Part shown: piece by piece, positions 14,601-30,366 of the stretch
Layout: every line of letters starts with the position of its first letter
Position numbering within the stretch: position 1 is the first letter of the stretch
Source: Vitis vinifera
Lineage: Eukaryota; Streptophyta; Magnoliopsida; Vitales; Vitaceae
Direction: 5' to 3'
Length of the DNA stretch: 64,000 nt
Assembly (NCBI RefSeq): GCF_030704535.1
Contig: NC_081817.1
Coordinates: 3,859,001-3,923,000, forward strand
The notes under the pieces: generated by a model
Seen by the model: only the letters and a program-made list of their open reading frames with translations
The model's database searches: none
Told to the model about the DNA's origin: nothing
Made by a program: the position numbers and the translations under genes

Positions 14601-16599
14601 TTGGTTATCATTTTGCTTAATCCCTTGTTACTTAGTTTTGTTTTTGTTTTGGAAGTTACTAATGTCTAGTTGTTGATTGATATTACCCTAGTTTATGTGC
14701 TTCTAGAATTCTGATGGTTAGTTTTTTTTATTTATATCTTGTTAATTTGTTTGATCTAGAACCCATTAGTTAGTTGCTTTGATGAAATCCCTACAAAAAA
14801 AACTTATTTTTCAAAAACCCTTTATTGATAGCTTGTTCGATTATTTGACTTATAATTTTTCTAAAAATTTTCCAGTTGTTCCATGGTAGTTTAGACTTCT
14901 TGAACTTGAATTTAAGACTTTGTTTGAGTTAAAAATCACTTTTAAAATGGAAGATATGAATGAGTCTTTTGGGTGGTTCTGTTTTCACCCAGTTTTGGAC
15001 ACTCCAAATTTTTTTTTTTTTTTTTAAACATAAATTACTAGATGACTCTTGAAAAGTTAATTTTTGTTTGCTTAAGTTTTGATTCATCACTTTGGTTTAA
15101 AAGGTGAGAATTTTTGTTTTATTTTAATTTTGATTCATTATATTACATTGAAAAATTAGAATCTTTGTGTAGTTTGGATTTGATTCCTTGCTTAGTTCGA
15201 AAAGTTAGAATTTTGCTTAGATCGGTTTTAATAGATTTAATTTTAAAAGTCAGTTTTTTTTTTATGAGTCAGCTTTTTATTTAGTTCAAGTGTTTTATAA
15301 TTTTTATTTGATCTAAAGTCGTTTGGTTTGTTGCTTTGGTGAATATTTATTAAATTTGATTTTTAGAGGCCGTTGGAAAATCATGAAGATTGGCCTCTAC
15401 CATCACCATTATCATTTTTGTCAATTACTAAAAAAAATTTTACTTTGAGGTTTCATTTTTGTTTTGTTTATTATTTTATTTCTTATATTTTATTTTTTTC
15501 CAAATTAATTCCTTTTATTTTAAAATAAAATACTTTTCTCAACAAATCATTTTAAAAACCTATTTCAAAAACTCATTAGAGTCCTCAGGATCAAAATTTC
15601 CTTTTTTTATTATTTAAAAATAATATGCAACCATATCTTGTTCGGTTTGCATCCTTCTCGGTTTTCAACAAAAATTTTGGTTTTGAACAAAGACACGAAT
15701 CAAAGCTTGTGGTCCCACATAAATGGGATAATTCTGAGCTAAATTCGTGTATATCAATTGGTGAAACCCCTACATAAGAAAATCTTTTCAAAAATTATTT
15801 TTGTTGTCATTTTCGTCACTTGTTGAAATTATGTCTATCTTTTTTAGGAATTGTATACAAGATGTGTGTGATAATTAATGTTTTCATATACTTTGATAAT
15901 TTTTGTTATGCTAATTAGATAACAAGCATGCTAGGGTTTCTTTATTTTATTATTATCTAATCCCTCATGTCTTATGGAAGCGCATCGTAAGTTATCTATG
16001 CTATCCAGGTACGCCCCCTATCACCTACTTTCCAAATTTTGTAAACAATCATGTCACTGTGAAGTATGCATATGTTTGATAATCCTTAGGTGTTTAGATG
16101 TATGCTTGATTCACTATGATTAAATACATGTTGTGTGTTATACTTCTATACTATCTCTCATGTTTTATGATAGCGCTTGGGAAGCCGTCCAGGTACGCAT
16201 CCTTAACTTTCCTTCATTGTTATTTGATCTTGTCAGGCATGCAATATTCGAAATCATCTAGTCTACTTAGGTATCCATAATTAACTGATTAATGGTCGCA
16301 CTTCCCTTAACTTTGTCAGTAGAGACCTTTATAGGGCTTAGAGGGGTGCTACCTTTCAAAGGTACCTTCCCAATAGGTAACCTGATCCCCGGACTTAGAC
16401 TCGGGTTTTTCAAAGACATGCTTTTTTCCAAAAATTATGGAGTCACATTTTAGGGTTTTTCTTTCTTGTTTTATTTTCCCTTTAAAATAAAAATAAAATA
16501 AGTGGCCACTCCAACTTTTTTTCAAAAATCAATTTCTCACAAATAAAAAGCGAGTCTCGCCGATCGAGTGGGGGCGCACGTGAAAAATGCAGGTCCACA
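11643..16599 (+). mobile_element. Inner LTR-type insertion (4957 bp, probable solo LTR), plus strand
   Basis: Begins TGTAGACCCTC and ends ...GCAGGTCCACA, i.e. TG...CA, with 5-bp duplication GATGG at 11638-11642 and 16600-16604. It lies in opposite orientation inside a related element. No second copy of either terminus occurs internally, and no primer-binding site, gag, protease or RT was recognised, so it is best read as a solo LTR of a family with very long LTRs (or a LARD-like remnant). Internal repeats: CTAGGCCCAC-rich stretch 11880-12060, ~96-bp tandem pair 14320-14515, and a duplicated stretch around CCAGGTACGC (near 16005 and 16190). Confidence 0.78.
14320..14515. repeat. Tandem duplication, ~96-bp unit
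   Basis: Two head-to-tail copies containing TTTAATCGATGCTCAT (starting 14327 and 14423), inside the inner LTR. A few differences separate the copies. Confidence 0.75.
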
Positions 16600-17907
16600 G
16601 ATGGTGAGGAGAGAGAAGAAGTGGGTGGGTGACCGTAGGTGGAGGAGAAAGGAAGAGAGAGGAGAGAGGAGAGAGAAAATAAAAATAAATAAAATAGAAT
16701 ATAATAATAATAATAAAATAAAGTAACAGTAATAAAATAATATACAAAATAATAAAAGCTATTAAATGGTGAGTGAGCCAAAAAACACATGTAATTGGAA
16801 TTTAAAATTTATTGACAAAATTGGGCACAAAATTAATGTAAAAATAAAATTGTGACAAATTTTGGGGTCTACGTACACATTCATATCCGATTCCCATCCG
16901 TAATTACACAGTTATTTCCCATCCTTGGTAACCCGAGTTTGGGCAGATTGATTGGTTTCCATCCCCGTTAACAAAATGACTAATAACATCATCCCCACCT
17001 CAAACCGTCTCAGATGTCCATTGAACCCTAACCCTAGCTGATCATACCTAAATGCACTTTCCTTTCATTGCAAAATAACGAGATTATGATAATATATCAA
17101 TTATGAAAAGATAATAGCAAAGTTCAAATTAACACCACAACAATCTATAATCTTAAGCCCATAATTAGTTTATATGATTGAAAATTAATGCAAAACGAAA
17201 AAAAATAAAAATAAATTATCTAAACAATTCACAAGAGAATATAATGAACAATGAACCAAACGGGAACATGGGTCAACATTAGTCATGGATTTGAATCCCT
17301 CTTTAGGCCGATCTTTGAACCAAGACTTCATCAAATTCACTACTTCAAAGGCTTTTGTTGTTCCTCTTGAGTTGTGGTCTCAAACAAAGACTTAAAGTTG
17401 ATGTTCTGGATGTTTGTGTTATACATATTTAGGGCAAGGAGATTGGTGCCTATGACTAGTTTGATGTTGCAATAGAGGAGTTGTAGGCACTAAGGCTAAA
17501 CTAAGAACCAGAGGGAATTGATTTCAGAGTATTTCAGTTGGTGTGAGGGAGGAAGAAGAAGTGGTATTGATTTTGGAGATAGGGTTTTAGGCAGTGCATC
17601 AAAGGAAGAAGAAGAAGAAGAAACGATTGTTGAAATTAGGACAAATGGGAAGAATGAAGTATATATATATATATATATATTGGGAGGTTTTTGACATTTT
17701 ACTAGTAGTTAAAGAATAATTTTGTAAATTTATATTCAAGGTAGAGCGGGACGGGTTGAAACAAAATCCATACCCATCCCAAACCCGATTCAAGTTTTTA
17801 AAATATCCCCAAACCTGACCTATACCCGTTTTTTATATTTCATACCCATCCCAATAGGGGCGAAGCAGGGCGGATTACCTAGGTAGCCCACAAAATTGTC
17901 ATCCCTA

Positions 17908-19673
17908 GATTTCATGCCTTTTTTATCTCTTTATTTTATTAATTTATAATTTTAAAAATATTCAAATACTTTTTAGTTTTTAATTCTACAAATATACTTA
18001 TTTAGAAAATTTGAAATTAACTATAGTTAAATATATTTATACTAATCTTCAAGAGGAGTGAGTAAAATTAATTTTATTAAACAAACCAAGATCACTTAAA
18101 TATGCACAAATCATACCATGAAAATAACCTAAAAATATTTTAAAAGAACTTTTGAAAATATTTTTTTTTTTTATAATTTCAAAACAAATTTATAATTAAA
18201 TTTGAATAAAAATTATTTTATTAAAAATGTTATCTTGCATTTTTTGGTTCCCTTGTCATGATTATTTATTAATTTCTAATTTAAAATTCTTTTTATATTT
18301 TTGTTTTACTCTTAAAAGACAAGATAAAAGACTAATAACTCAATTTTGTTTCATCCAAATTTGAAAAAAAAAAATTTAAATATATATATAAAGATTAACT
18401 GTTAAAATTAAATGCTTATAATATGTCAATCACTAAGATAATAAAAAAAATAAACAAACCTTGCTATGCACTCTATCCACCATACATTTGTATTGATTTT
18501 ATGAGTCATGTATACAACAATTTCTTGTGAATATGTACAAAGCATTGTCCTATAAATTTGTTTTAGGATGATTAATTTCACTTAATTCTCAAGAAATGGA
18601 AAGACCATTCTTAGTAAAAAGGAGTACATTCTCTATTTTAAAGGAATGAGTTTCTTCTCCCACATCCATCAGAAATTGACAATGTGGAATCATTTTTACT
18701 TGTCATCCATGTACAAAACATTGGCATAGATTATGAAAGACATTTTGGATATGAAAAAACAATGTACATCAAATAAGGACCCCATTGTTATGTTTGCCCT
18801 CATATAAAATTCAAAAATCTTTATGTTGGTATCAAAGTATTGGAGTTGTAATATCTATAAAATTTAAAATAAATGGTGTAACATCAATAAGATGGAAACA
18901 AAAGAGAAAATTGTAAGCTTATAATATTAAGGAAATTTGGAATTAATTTTAAAATAAAATGAGTGTCATTAATTATTTGATTAGTTTTTTGTACATGATA
19001 TGGAGGGTTGTTTCTCAGCATGACACATTGCTTATTGACAGGATATGTGAATATTAGTTGTGGATTAGTACCTGAGCCAGCTCGAGGTCGATAGTGGTGT
19101 TATAAAATTTTCAAAAAATGACTCATATATGTAGCCTTCCTCTATTCTATTTTTTTCTCAATTTTTCTAATAAATATATAGATCACATTACAAATCATGT
19201 ATAATACAATCTCCTACATAGTTTAATCAATGTAAGTTATAAGCTGATAAAAAATCAATACTCCTAGTATAGGAAATAATGAGTTATTCATAAATACAAA
19301 TCTTATTCTATAACTAAATAAAAAATAAAAATTAAAGAACAATAAAGAGACAAAAAACATGCAAATATAAGGTGGAAAATACTTAAGGAGATAAAAACCA
19401 TGGACCAATCTTAATCACAATATCTACTATAAAGGAGATGTCCAGTTCAATATTTTACTTAATATAAGGCTTCACTCCTCTCCAAGGCCATTTATTTAGT
19501 ATCTTAGGGATCTTAGCTTTCCACCATCTCCATGTTAAACTTTTTTGAAACCCCTTCAAACATGATTTTATACTCTTTTTGATATCCACAAACAAGACAT
19601 TTGACCGAAATGAGAGTATAAACAAAAACAACATTGAATCAATTCATTTTAAGTGAAATTTTCTCACTTTTGA
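17908..19673. other. Displaced downstream flank of gene B; no gene
   Basis: AT-rich and non-coding. Collinear with about 1405-3080 downstream of gene A, for example CTTCAAGAGGAGTGA (near 1541 and 18048) and CATACCATGAAAATAACC. It shows the tandem duplication covered the gene plus at least about 2 kb of flank before the transposon nest formed. Confidence 0.7.
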
Positions 19674-20121
19674 TTTAAAACTAATGATGACAATGGAATG
19701 AGTTTTTTTAATACTCAGCATGCTTCAACCTTTAATGAGACGAGTTTAAAATTAAAATAAATAAATTAAGAGTGGATTTGAGATTATTATTTTTTTTTTT
19801 AATTCGAGGCAAGTTTGGGTATTGTCTTCTCCAATAGTTTAATTTAAAATTTTATTTTTCACATTTTAATATATAAAATAAAAAAGTTACTTTTCAAAAA
19901 AATTATAATATTTATTTATTTTTAATGTAATAATTTAAAAAAAAATTAAAAAAAAAATATTTTAACAAATAAAAATTTATCAAGACAAGTATAAGAAATT
20001 CTTATATCTATGTCTCTTCATTTAAATTTTTTTATTGGGATGAGAATAAAAGTTAATTGATTTATGTAAATAGAACGAGGCTCGAATAAAGGCAACCTTT
20101 CTTGAACTTACTCATTGTCAT

Positions 20122-21325
20122 CAGGGATGGCAACGGGACGGGTTCGGGACGGGTCGCCCCCAACCCCGCCCCGTTTATTTAAAATAATTCCCATCCCCGT
20201 CCCATTTAAAAATTTAAACGGGGCGGGGCGGGGCGGGCGGGGCGGGTATGATAAATTCCCATACCCGCCCCGCTTAACTTTCCTCTTTGATTTTCTAAAT
20301 ACATACATAAACTCACTCTCCATTATTTGAAATTGAATCAGGCCTTTGGGCATTTCGGCATTGCTTTTCGAAATGGAGAAAGAATCTTCCGACGATGAGG
20401 AGGATCGACAAAACCTAATCGACAAACATAAGCGGAAGCTCCCTCATCAATCCGGCTTCCAGATCGAGGATTTCAAGTCTAGAATTTCTGCTCATCGTTT
20501 CTCCTTCAATAAGAGGTACCTCTTCGCCATCTTCCCCCCTCTCTTTTCCTCTGAGTTTCATGGTCGCTGGGTGTAGGAAGTAGGGCAAAGTGTAGATTTT
20601 TCTCAAGTTGTTGTTGTGGGTTTTCGGAAAACTGGTTTTCGCATTCCGGGCCTTTGTGGTGTGAGGGAAATTTTGGGTGTGATTGTCAGATGCGTTTCCA
20701 AAACCCATCAATCATACCTCGAATCTAAGCTAGCCCTAATTAAATTTATGTGTGACAATATGCAAAATTTAGCACATTCAACCACAAAACTAGAAAATAC
20801 CATTGTCAAAAACATCATCCTCATTTATTTCACCACAGATGTTCGAAACTTATTTACCACCAGTATTTCCATCGTTAAAGCCGATTCTCCCACTGATCGT
20901 ATGAGGGAATCCGAATTGTGAGCTTTGTATTTGTTGAGGCAGCAACAGTTGAGTCTCTTCTCTCTTTGGAACCATACTGCATTTGTTGATTCTGCGCCTA
21001 TTCCTTCTGATCTTCTCTCCTCTGTTGATTTTAAATCTGCTTTGCTGAAGCAGTTGAGGACCACCCCGAACCCGATTATGAGGGTATGAATGGATATGGG
21101 AGATGGGGGATGTGTAGAATATATATTATATGTTATAAACGAAACGGGGCAGGGCGGGGCGGGGCAAGTGGGGTGAGGCAATACCCGAACCCGCCCCGAA
21201 CCCGTCCCGGGTTTTAAAAATTTTTTCCAAACCCGTTCCAAACCCGGTTATTAAAATTGATCCCCGTCCCATTAGGGGCGGGGCGGGGCGGGTACTCGAA
21301 AAAACCCGCCCCATTGCCATCCCTA
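20122..21325 (+). mobile_element. Younger hAT-like element with captured gene exons
   Basis: 1204 bp, ends CAGGGATGGCAA and (minus strand) TAGGGATGGCAA, with 8-bp duplication ATTGTCAT at 20114-20121 and 21326-21333. Subterminal arms are runs of GGGGC/CCCCG. The middle differs completely: about 20346-21075 is non-repetitive, less GC-extreme and reads like parts of a host gene (separate entry). No transposase is visible. Confidence 0.85.
20346..21065 (+). pseudogene. Captured host-gene fragment inside hAT element
   Basis: An exon-like frame (from about 20373, MEKESSDDEEDRQNLIDKHK, then about 25 further residues to a GT-like end near 20515) is followed by intron-like sequence and a second exon-like frame from about 20838 (VRNLFTTSISIVKADSPTDR, then ALYLLRQQQLSLFSLWNH after one in-frame TGA at about 20918, on to about 21060). 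Amino-acid composition is that of a real soluble plant protein, unlike the GC arms. I do not recognise the parent gene. The stop codon makes it a pseudogene unless the codon is an error. Confidence 0.55.
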
Positions 21326-21346
21326 ATTGTCATCCCTATTCAAAAC

Positions 21347-24300
21347 TACAAACTTTCCCTAAAAACAAACATACCCCTAAATTTGGCAAAGCATTTGAAG
21401 ATCCTCCAAAATTAGTAAAGATTTATAGATCAAGGTATATATATATATATATACATCCACCATCTTAAATCAATTATCAATTCTTTATCCATCCTTAATC
21501 ATGACGACTTTTGAAATGATAAAGAGGGGAGAATTTGAAACATTTAAGCTGAGGGTATACAATAAAATTTTTTATGTGAAATTGCTAACACATAAAGAAG
21601 CTCAAAAGATCAATTTTTAACCATCTTTTCATGACCGAACGACAAAGCTGGTACTGATAGGAGACATATAGTTGTGATTAGAAGCATGAGAAAGACTGAT
21701 GAGTTATTCATAAATAATCTTGAAAGTTTAGACTATTTAAAAACCGGATCACTGGAATGTAACATCTTAGATGAATAAATCCTATGCTAGAAATATATAT
21801 ATATATATAATTCTGAAATAGATAGAATTAGCGTCAATGTAGAAGTGAAAAATTTTATAAATTGCACAAAATTTACATGATTGAAAATTTTTGAGACTTT
21901 TGATAGTTCTTCCATTAATATGGTTCTTTTTCAAGAAATTGTGATATGTTAGATTTTTTTTAATTAATTTTTTTATGATGGAGATATAAGAAAGAGTTAG
22001 CATTAATTTATAACATAGAAATTAAGGAGAAAATAGTAATGCAGCATTGAACTTTAGGATTTTGTGAATAAGCATGAATCAATTTTAGTCTCAGCGTAAA
22101 AGTGCATATTCATGTAAGTCGCAACTCAGTATAATGTGACAAGTGTTACCTAGTTATTGCATGTCATTATGATAATATACTTCCAGGACTTCATCAATAT
22201 ATTACAACCCAACTAGGATTGAATTTGTTGTATTTCTCGTAAAATAGCCTATTCACGTACGGTGCATGCAAGTGAAAGCAATTGGGCAACATGGTATCTT
22301 CTCTTTCACGATGGCTTCTCTTTATTGTTAATCCCAAAAAATAAAAATAAAATACAAGATTTTTAATATAATTTAATGATTAATGTAATATCATGTCTAT
22401 AGACTACATTAACATTCAACAATCTATTAATCAAAATAAAAGATAAGAGTTATAATAATAAAATTTTCGAAAAAATCTCTCAATTATTGTTACACTCTCT
22501 AAAAACAAAACCTTAAACATAAAATGTTAAAACTCAATTGGTTGAATTGGTTAAGCAATAATAAACCTACCTGCTAATAATTAGTTAACTGATTAAATCT
22601 TACACTAAAAACTTGCATTTTATCTTAATATACCATTTAACCCTAATTTCCTTATATTTCATTATATCAAAATTACAAATTAGGAGGTTTATTCTTATCA
22701 AATATTTTCTTGTATACCTTGTGAAGTGGGTTTAATTGTGGGGTATCATTTGAGGGAAAAAAAAAAATCTAAGTAGGTATCACTTAGGATTTACCAAATG
22801 TGTAGTATCACTTATGGTTTGTCAAGTCTGGGGTATTAGGGAGTTCAAGAGAGAGACATCTCTTAAGGAAAATTATTAGTGCGCATTAGATCCAGTTAAT
22901 ACAAATGTAAAACTTGAAGGTTTGTGTTGGAAGCTTTGTTAATAGAACTCTCATTTGATTGAAGCTTGAGGAAAGTGAATCTAAGTCAAGATTTAACCAT
23001 TAAAAATCTTGAGTTCAAATTCGTTGGATTCCCTACTTTTTTTACTTTATATGTAATTATTTTTCATTATATTTGTTATATATATTGCTCAATTTAGTAC
23101 CCTTTAAAGTGATTATCTTGGGTTGGTTTTGCTAAAATTCTACTCTAAAAAATAATTTATTTATTAGGGATACGATGAACTTATGTATGACACAAAATAT
23201 TTCAAATTATTTATATTTTCAATTATTTTTGGGAATATTTTATGCAAAAGCACCAAAAATATCTAAAAATTATTTTTAAAATATACTTTATATATTTTCA
23301 AACAAATTCCTAAAAATCTATTTTTATTTAAAAATTTATGAAATATTCTTTTTTAATTAGAAAATTGTTTATATTTTAAAGAATAGAAAGAAATAATTCT
23401 CAAACATATCCAAAATCCTTTAGAATAATGAGATAACAAAAGGGATAAGTATCTTTTGTCACGTTGGTATGAAAATAACCACAAAATAAAAAATCTCTAA
23501 AAACAATTCAAATTTTAGATATCTACTAATCAAAGACAATACTTATATTATTAGAAAGTAATACTAATTATTTTTAAGAAATTTGAATTTTATAAACTGG
23601 GTTGTATTTTTTTTATTTTATGACAGCATGGAAACTCATTTTCACTATATATATATATATATTCCATCATTGCTGCTTATTTTATTGATGATTGGTGATG
23701 TATGGGGGGAGTCATAATCAACTTTATGTTAGCTGGCACACAGCATGTGACTCGGGTACCTGATAATTAAATGAGAGGACATTATACAAAGCATAAAATT
23801 TCTTAATTCTATTTTTGATTTCCGAAAAATTTAAAGACAAAAAGAAAATTAAAACTAATAAATTATTTCTATTTTTTATTTAAATTTATTTTATTTTTAT
23901 TTAAAAATTAAAAATTAAATAATTTTAAAATATATAATTTTTAATTGATCTTAATTATATTTAATTTTTTTTATTACATAAAGGAATTTTTTCTTTCATG
24001 TACAATAATTTGAAGCTAGTGCTCTTCTTTCAACCCATAATTGGGATTGGACTCCAATTAGTGTATGCCCCACCATTCCTACACTCCATCCTCATCTTGA
24101 CCACTTTCATAAAAGTCCTATGGCTAAGCTCCACTTTTTGAAAAGGAAGAGCCTCTTACGGAAAAAAGTTGTGTGAAAAGGATCTTTTACGTTGAAAACA
24201 TGCTTTAGTGGTGATGAAAGGCACAAAAATGCAGGATTCCTGGGAAAGATATAAAATTTATGTAAAAATATTTGTTGGGTAATAGTTGATTTTTCTCTAG

Positions 24301-24426
24301 CTAGCTTGTGATACAAAAAAGAAAATGGAAATAAAAATTTCCAAAAAAAAAAAAAAAATGAAGTGAGAAAATGAGAAAAAAAAAAGAAAAAAAATTCATT
24401 TTTCTACTAGATAATAAGATAAAATA
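21347..24426. other. Intergenic, AT-rich; no gene seen
   Basis: No convincing coding sequence. It contains (TA)n tracts near 21437, 21797 and 23648. Around 23990-24420 it becomes homologous to gene B's upstream flank (for example the AAAGGCACAAAAA tract near 24219). Confidence 0.5.
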
Positions 24427-24437
24427 TTGTTAAAGAA

Positions 24438-24573
24438 TCCCAATGGTCACCGGTTCAAGTCCCCTCAGGGTCACTGAAAGTTTACCCGGTTGTTAATTTC
24501 AGGGCCTGTGAGATTAGTCGAGGTGCGCATAAGTTGGCTTGGACATCCATGGTTATATAAAAAAAAAAATAAC
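24438..24573 (+). mobile_element. SINE, 5'-truncated (Au-like 3' end)
   Basis: Contains a pol III B-box (GGTTCAAGTCC near 24453) and the stretch GATTAGTCGAGGTGCGCATA...TTGGCTTGGACA...GGTTAT ending in an A-rich tail, which resembles the conserved 3' part of plant Au SINEs. An 11-bp duplication ATTGTTAAAGA lies at 24427-24437 and 24574-24584. The A-box half is missing. The paralogous site upstream of gene B (about 4690-4705) is empty. Confidence 0.8.
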
Positions 24574-24584
24574 ATTGTTAAAGA

Positions 24585-25305
24585 GGATTAATTTTGAGAC
24601 GGTACTTAAAAAAAAATGGTAATAATACCTTGCAAAGAAATCAAATAAAGCTAATAATGGAATGAAATTCTAGAGAGATGAATGAAATTCTAAAGATGAA
24701 GATTATATTTGGTTGTAAGGAAAATATAAAAAAAGAAAAATAAAGAGAAAAATTAAAAGAAAAAAATAAATAAATTATTTTAAATTTATTTTACTTATTT
24801 TAATTTTTTTATATAAAGATTGAATAATTTTAAAATATAGAAATTTTTAACTAGTTTTAATAATATTATATATTTTTTAAATATATTTTTATAACAAAAT
24901 CAAATAGGAGAAAATAATTAAAATTTTTTTTTTCTTTAATGGATACTTTTTTGGGAATCAAATATAGCGGAAGTTTAATGTGATGATTGATACTTTCTCC
25001 CTTTGTTTATAATGTTTGAACTTCGTCCACAACTTTAATAAAATTCTTTTTCAAAAGCAGCTATCATGAAAAAGATAGAATTCTTGAAAGAGGTGTAAAG
25101 TAGATGTTGATGTGAAAGTGTCTTTTAGTCGAGCAGCCTTTGCTACTTGGTTGACATGTAGTGTCGCCATTTGATTCAATGGGGCATCGCTTTTTATTCC
25201 AGCATTTGGTTTTTTTAGACTATAAATTATTAGAATGTCTAGGAAGGTGTAACGTAAGATTAAAAGAGAAAGAGGGTTGGAGGACTCAAGTATGTATCAT
25301 GTATG
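24585..25305. other. Upstream flank of gene C
   Basis: AT-rich; from about 24985 homologous to 5402-5700 upstream of gene B (shared AAAGTAGATGTTGATG). Holds the empty site for the GC-rich hAT. No gene. Confidence 0.6.
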
Positions 25306-25347
25306 TATAAATGTCCAAGCACCACAAAGCGCATAGCTGACCCTACA

Positions 25348-29396
<4,049 letters not shown>

Positions 29397-29770
29397 AATT
29401 CGACAAGCCTGCTGCTTGGTACGAAGCATAAGAGTTGTGGTATCTACCATATTGAAAGAAAAGATGTATCTATACAATATGGAAATAAATGAAAAAAAAA
29501 ATCAATGTTATTAATGTTTCTAAAGCTTGATCGGATCGGTTGTGTCACTGGTCTAGTTGAGCTATTGAATCGGATAAGCGTGTGAACGACTTGAACCGGT
29601 GAAGTGCAATATTCCTTTTCCTTTCCCTTTTATTCCTCTCTCGGCTACTTTTCTCTTGGACCCCTTCTCCTTTGCCGTTTACTCTTCCCAGCCACTTGTC
29701 TCCTTGGCCCGCCTCTTTTTCTGTTTGCTCTCCCCTGGCACTTTTCTCTCAGGCCGCACCTCACTTTACT
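29397..29770. other. 3' flank of gene C
   Basis: Same pyrimidine-rich flank as after A and B, with an intervening stretch (about 29520-29600) resembling the ends of the TIR element at 29772. No gene. Confidence 0.55.
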
Positions 29771-29771
29771 C

Positions 29772-30366
29772 AATGTTTTAAAAATTGAATCCGGCTATTG
29801 AAAATAAAAAAAACAAATTACTAGTTGACAGCTTAATGATTGGATCGATGATTCAGCTGTAGACAATGTTACAAATATGTAATAATTTATCTATATATCT
29901 ATGTATTTTATTATTTTAATTTTTTAAATTATTATATTAATTAATTTTTAGTATTTTCATATTTATCATTAATAATTATTATAAAATAAATGTAAATGTA
30001 AATATTTATTTATTTTTAAATACTTTATATGACAAAAATTTGAAAAGGACATTAATATATAAAAATGTACTAAAACACTTACCTAGGAGTTTCATAGCTT
30101 AATGCTACCCTACTCATTTCGTTATTTACACCTTCGTAGATTGGGCTGTAGAGTTTCTTTTCCTTATATTATAACCAATCCCACATCCAAAAATTTTATA
30201 ACTACATGTGTTGAGATATTATAAACTACATGCCTTGTATAAATACCTTGCATTTCCATTCTCCATGTAAACTAATTGGGGTGTATATGTTTGGTATGAT
30301 GATGGACCTTCATAGGTCGATGATTTATATTAGATCAATCGATCTGGTTCGATTTTTAAAGCATTG
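29772..30366. mobile_element. TIR element (MITE-like), family also at 40103
   Basis: Left end CAATGTTTTAAAAATTGAAT; right end on the minus strand reads CCAATGCTTTAAAAATCGAA. Interior is strongly AT-rich. It contains GTTTCATAGCTTAATG (about 30092), a motif found again in the element at 40103. No clear target duplication was found, so the superfamily is not assigned. Confidence 0.6.

Larger units (their letters stand above)
9734..16877 (-). mobile_element. Outer LTR-type insertion (about 2.2 kb, probable solo LTR), minus strand
   Basis: On the minus strand it starts TGTACGTAGACCCC (16877) and ends ...GGGTCCATA (9734); a 5-bp duplication CATTC lies at 9729-9733 and 16878-16882. Its own bases are 9734-11642 and 16605-16877. 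The ends resemble those of the inner element, and the region 9836-10030 is the counterpart of 16262-16480 (tracts such as TATTGGGAAGGTAC and AGCACCCCT). No internal LTR pair, gag or pol was found, so a solo LTR or large non-coding derivative is the likeliest reading. Confidence 0.75.
9696..17907. mobile_element. hAT-like element (about 1.06 kb) split by nested LTR insertions
   Basis: The left end is TATGAATGACAAC and the right end reads TAGGGATGACAAT on the minus strand. An 8-bp duplication GATTTCAT flanks it at 9688-9695 and 17908-17915. Its own sequence is only 9696-9733 plus about 16883-17907; the rest is inserted LTR DNA. The interior has GGGACGGGT-like and CCCATCCC-like subterminal repeats as in the other hAT elements of this window, plus (TA)n near 17659 and a GAA run near 17605. 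No transposase is seen. Sequence on both sides of the duplication joins into a copy of gene A's flank, which confirms the boundaries. Confidence 0.85.
19682..21338. mobile_element. Older hAT-like element interrupted by a younger hAT
   Basis: Left end TAATGATGACAATGG; right end reads TAGGGATGACAAT on the minus strand; flanks TTTAAAAC (19674-19681) and TTCAAAAC (21339-21346) match at 7 of 8 positions. The host part is only about 445 bp (19682-20121 plus 21334-21338). Ends match the element at 9696-17907, so both belong to one family. Confidence 0.72.

Noticed and set aside
22530-23040. Possible tRNA-derived SINE (CTCAATTGGTTGAATTGG, GAGTTCAAATTC)
   Set aside because: Box spacing is far too wide and no tail or target duplication was found.
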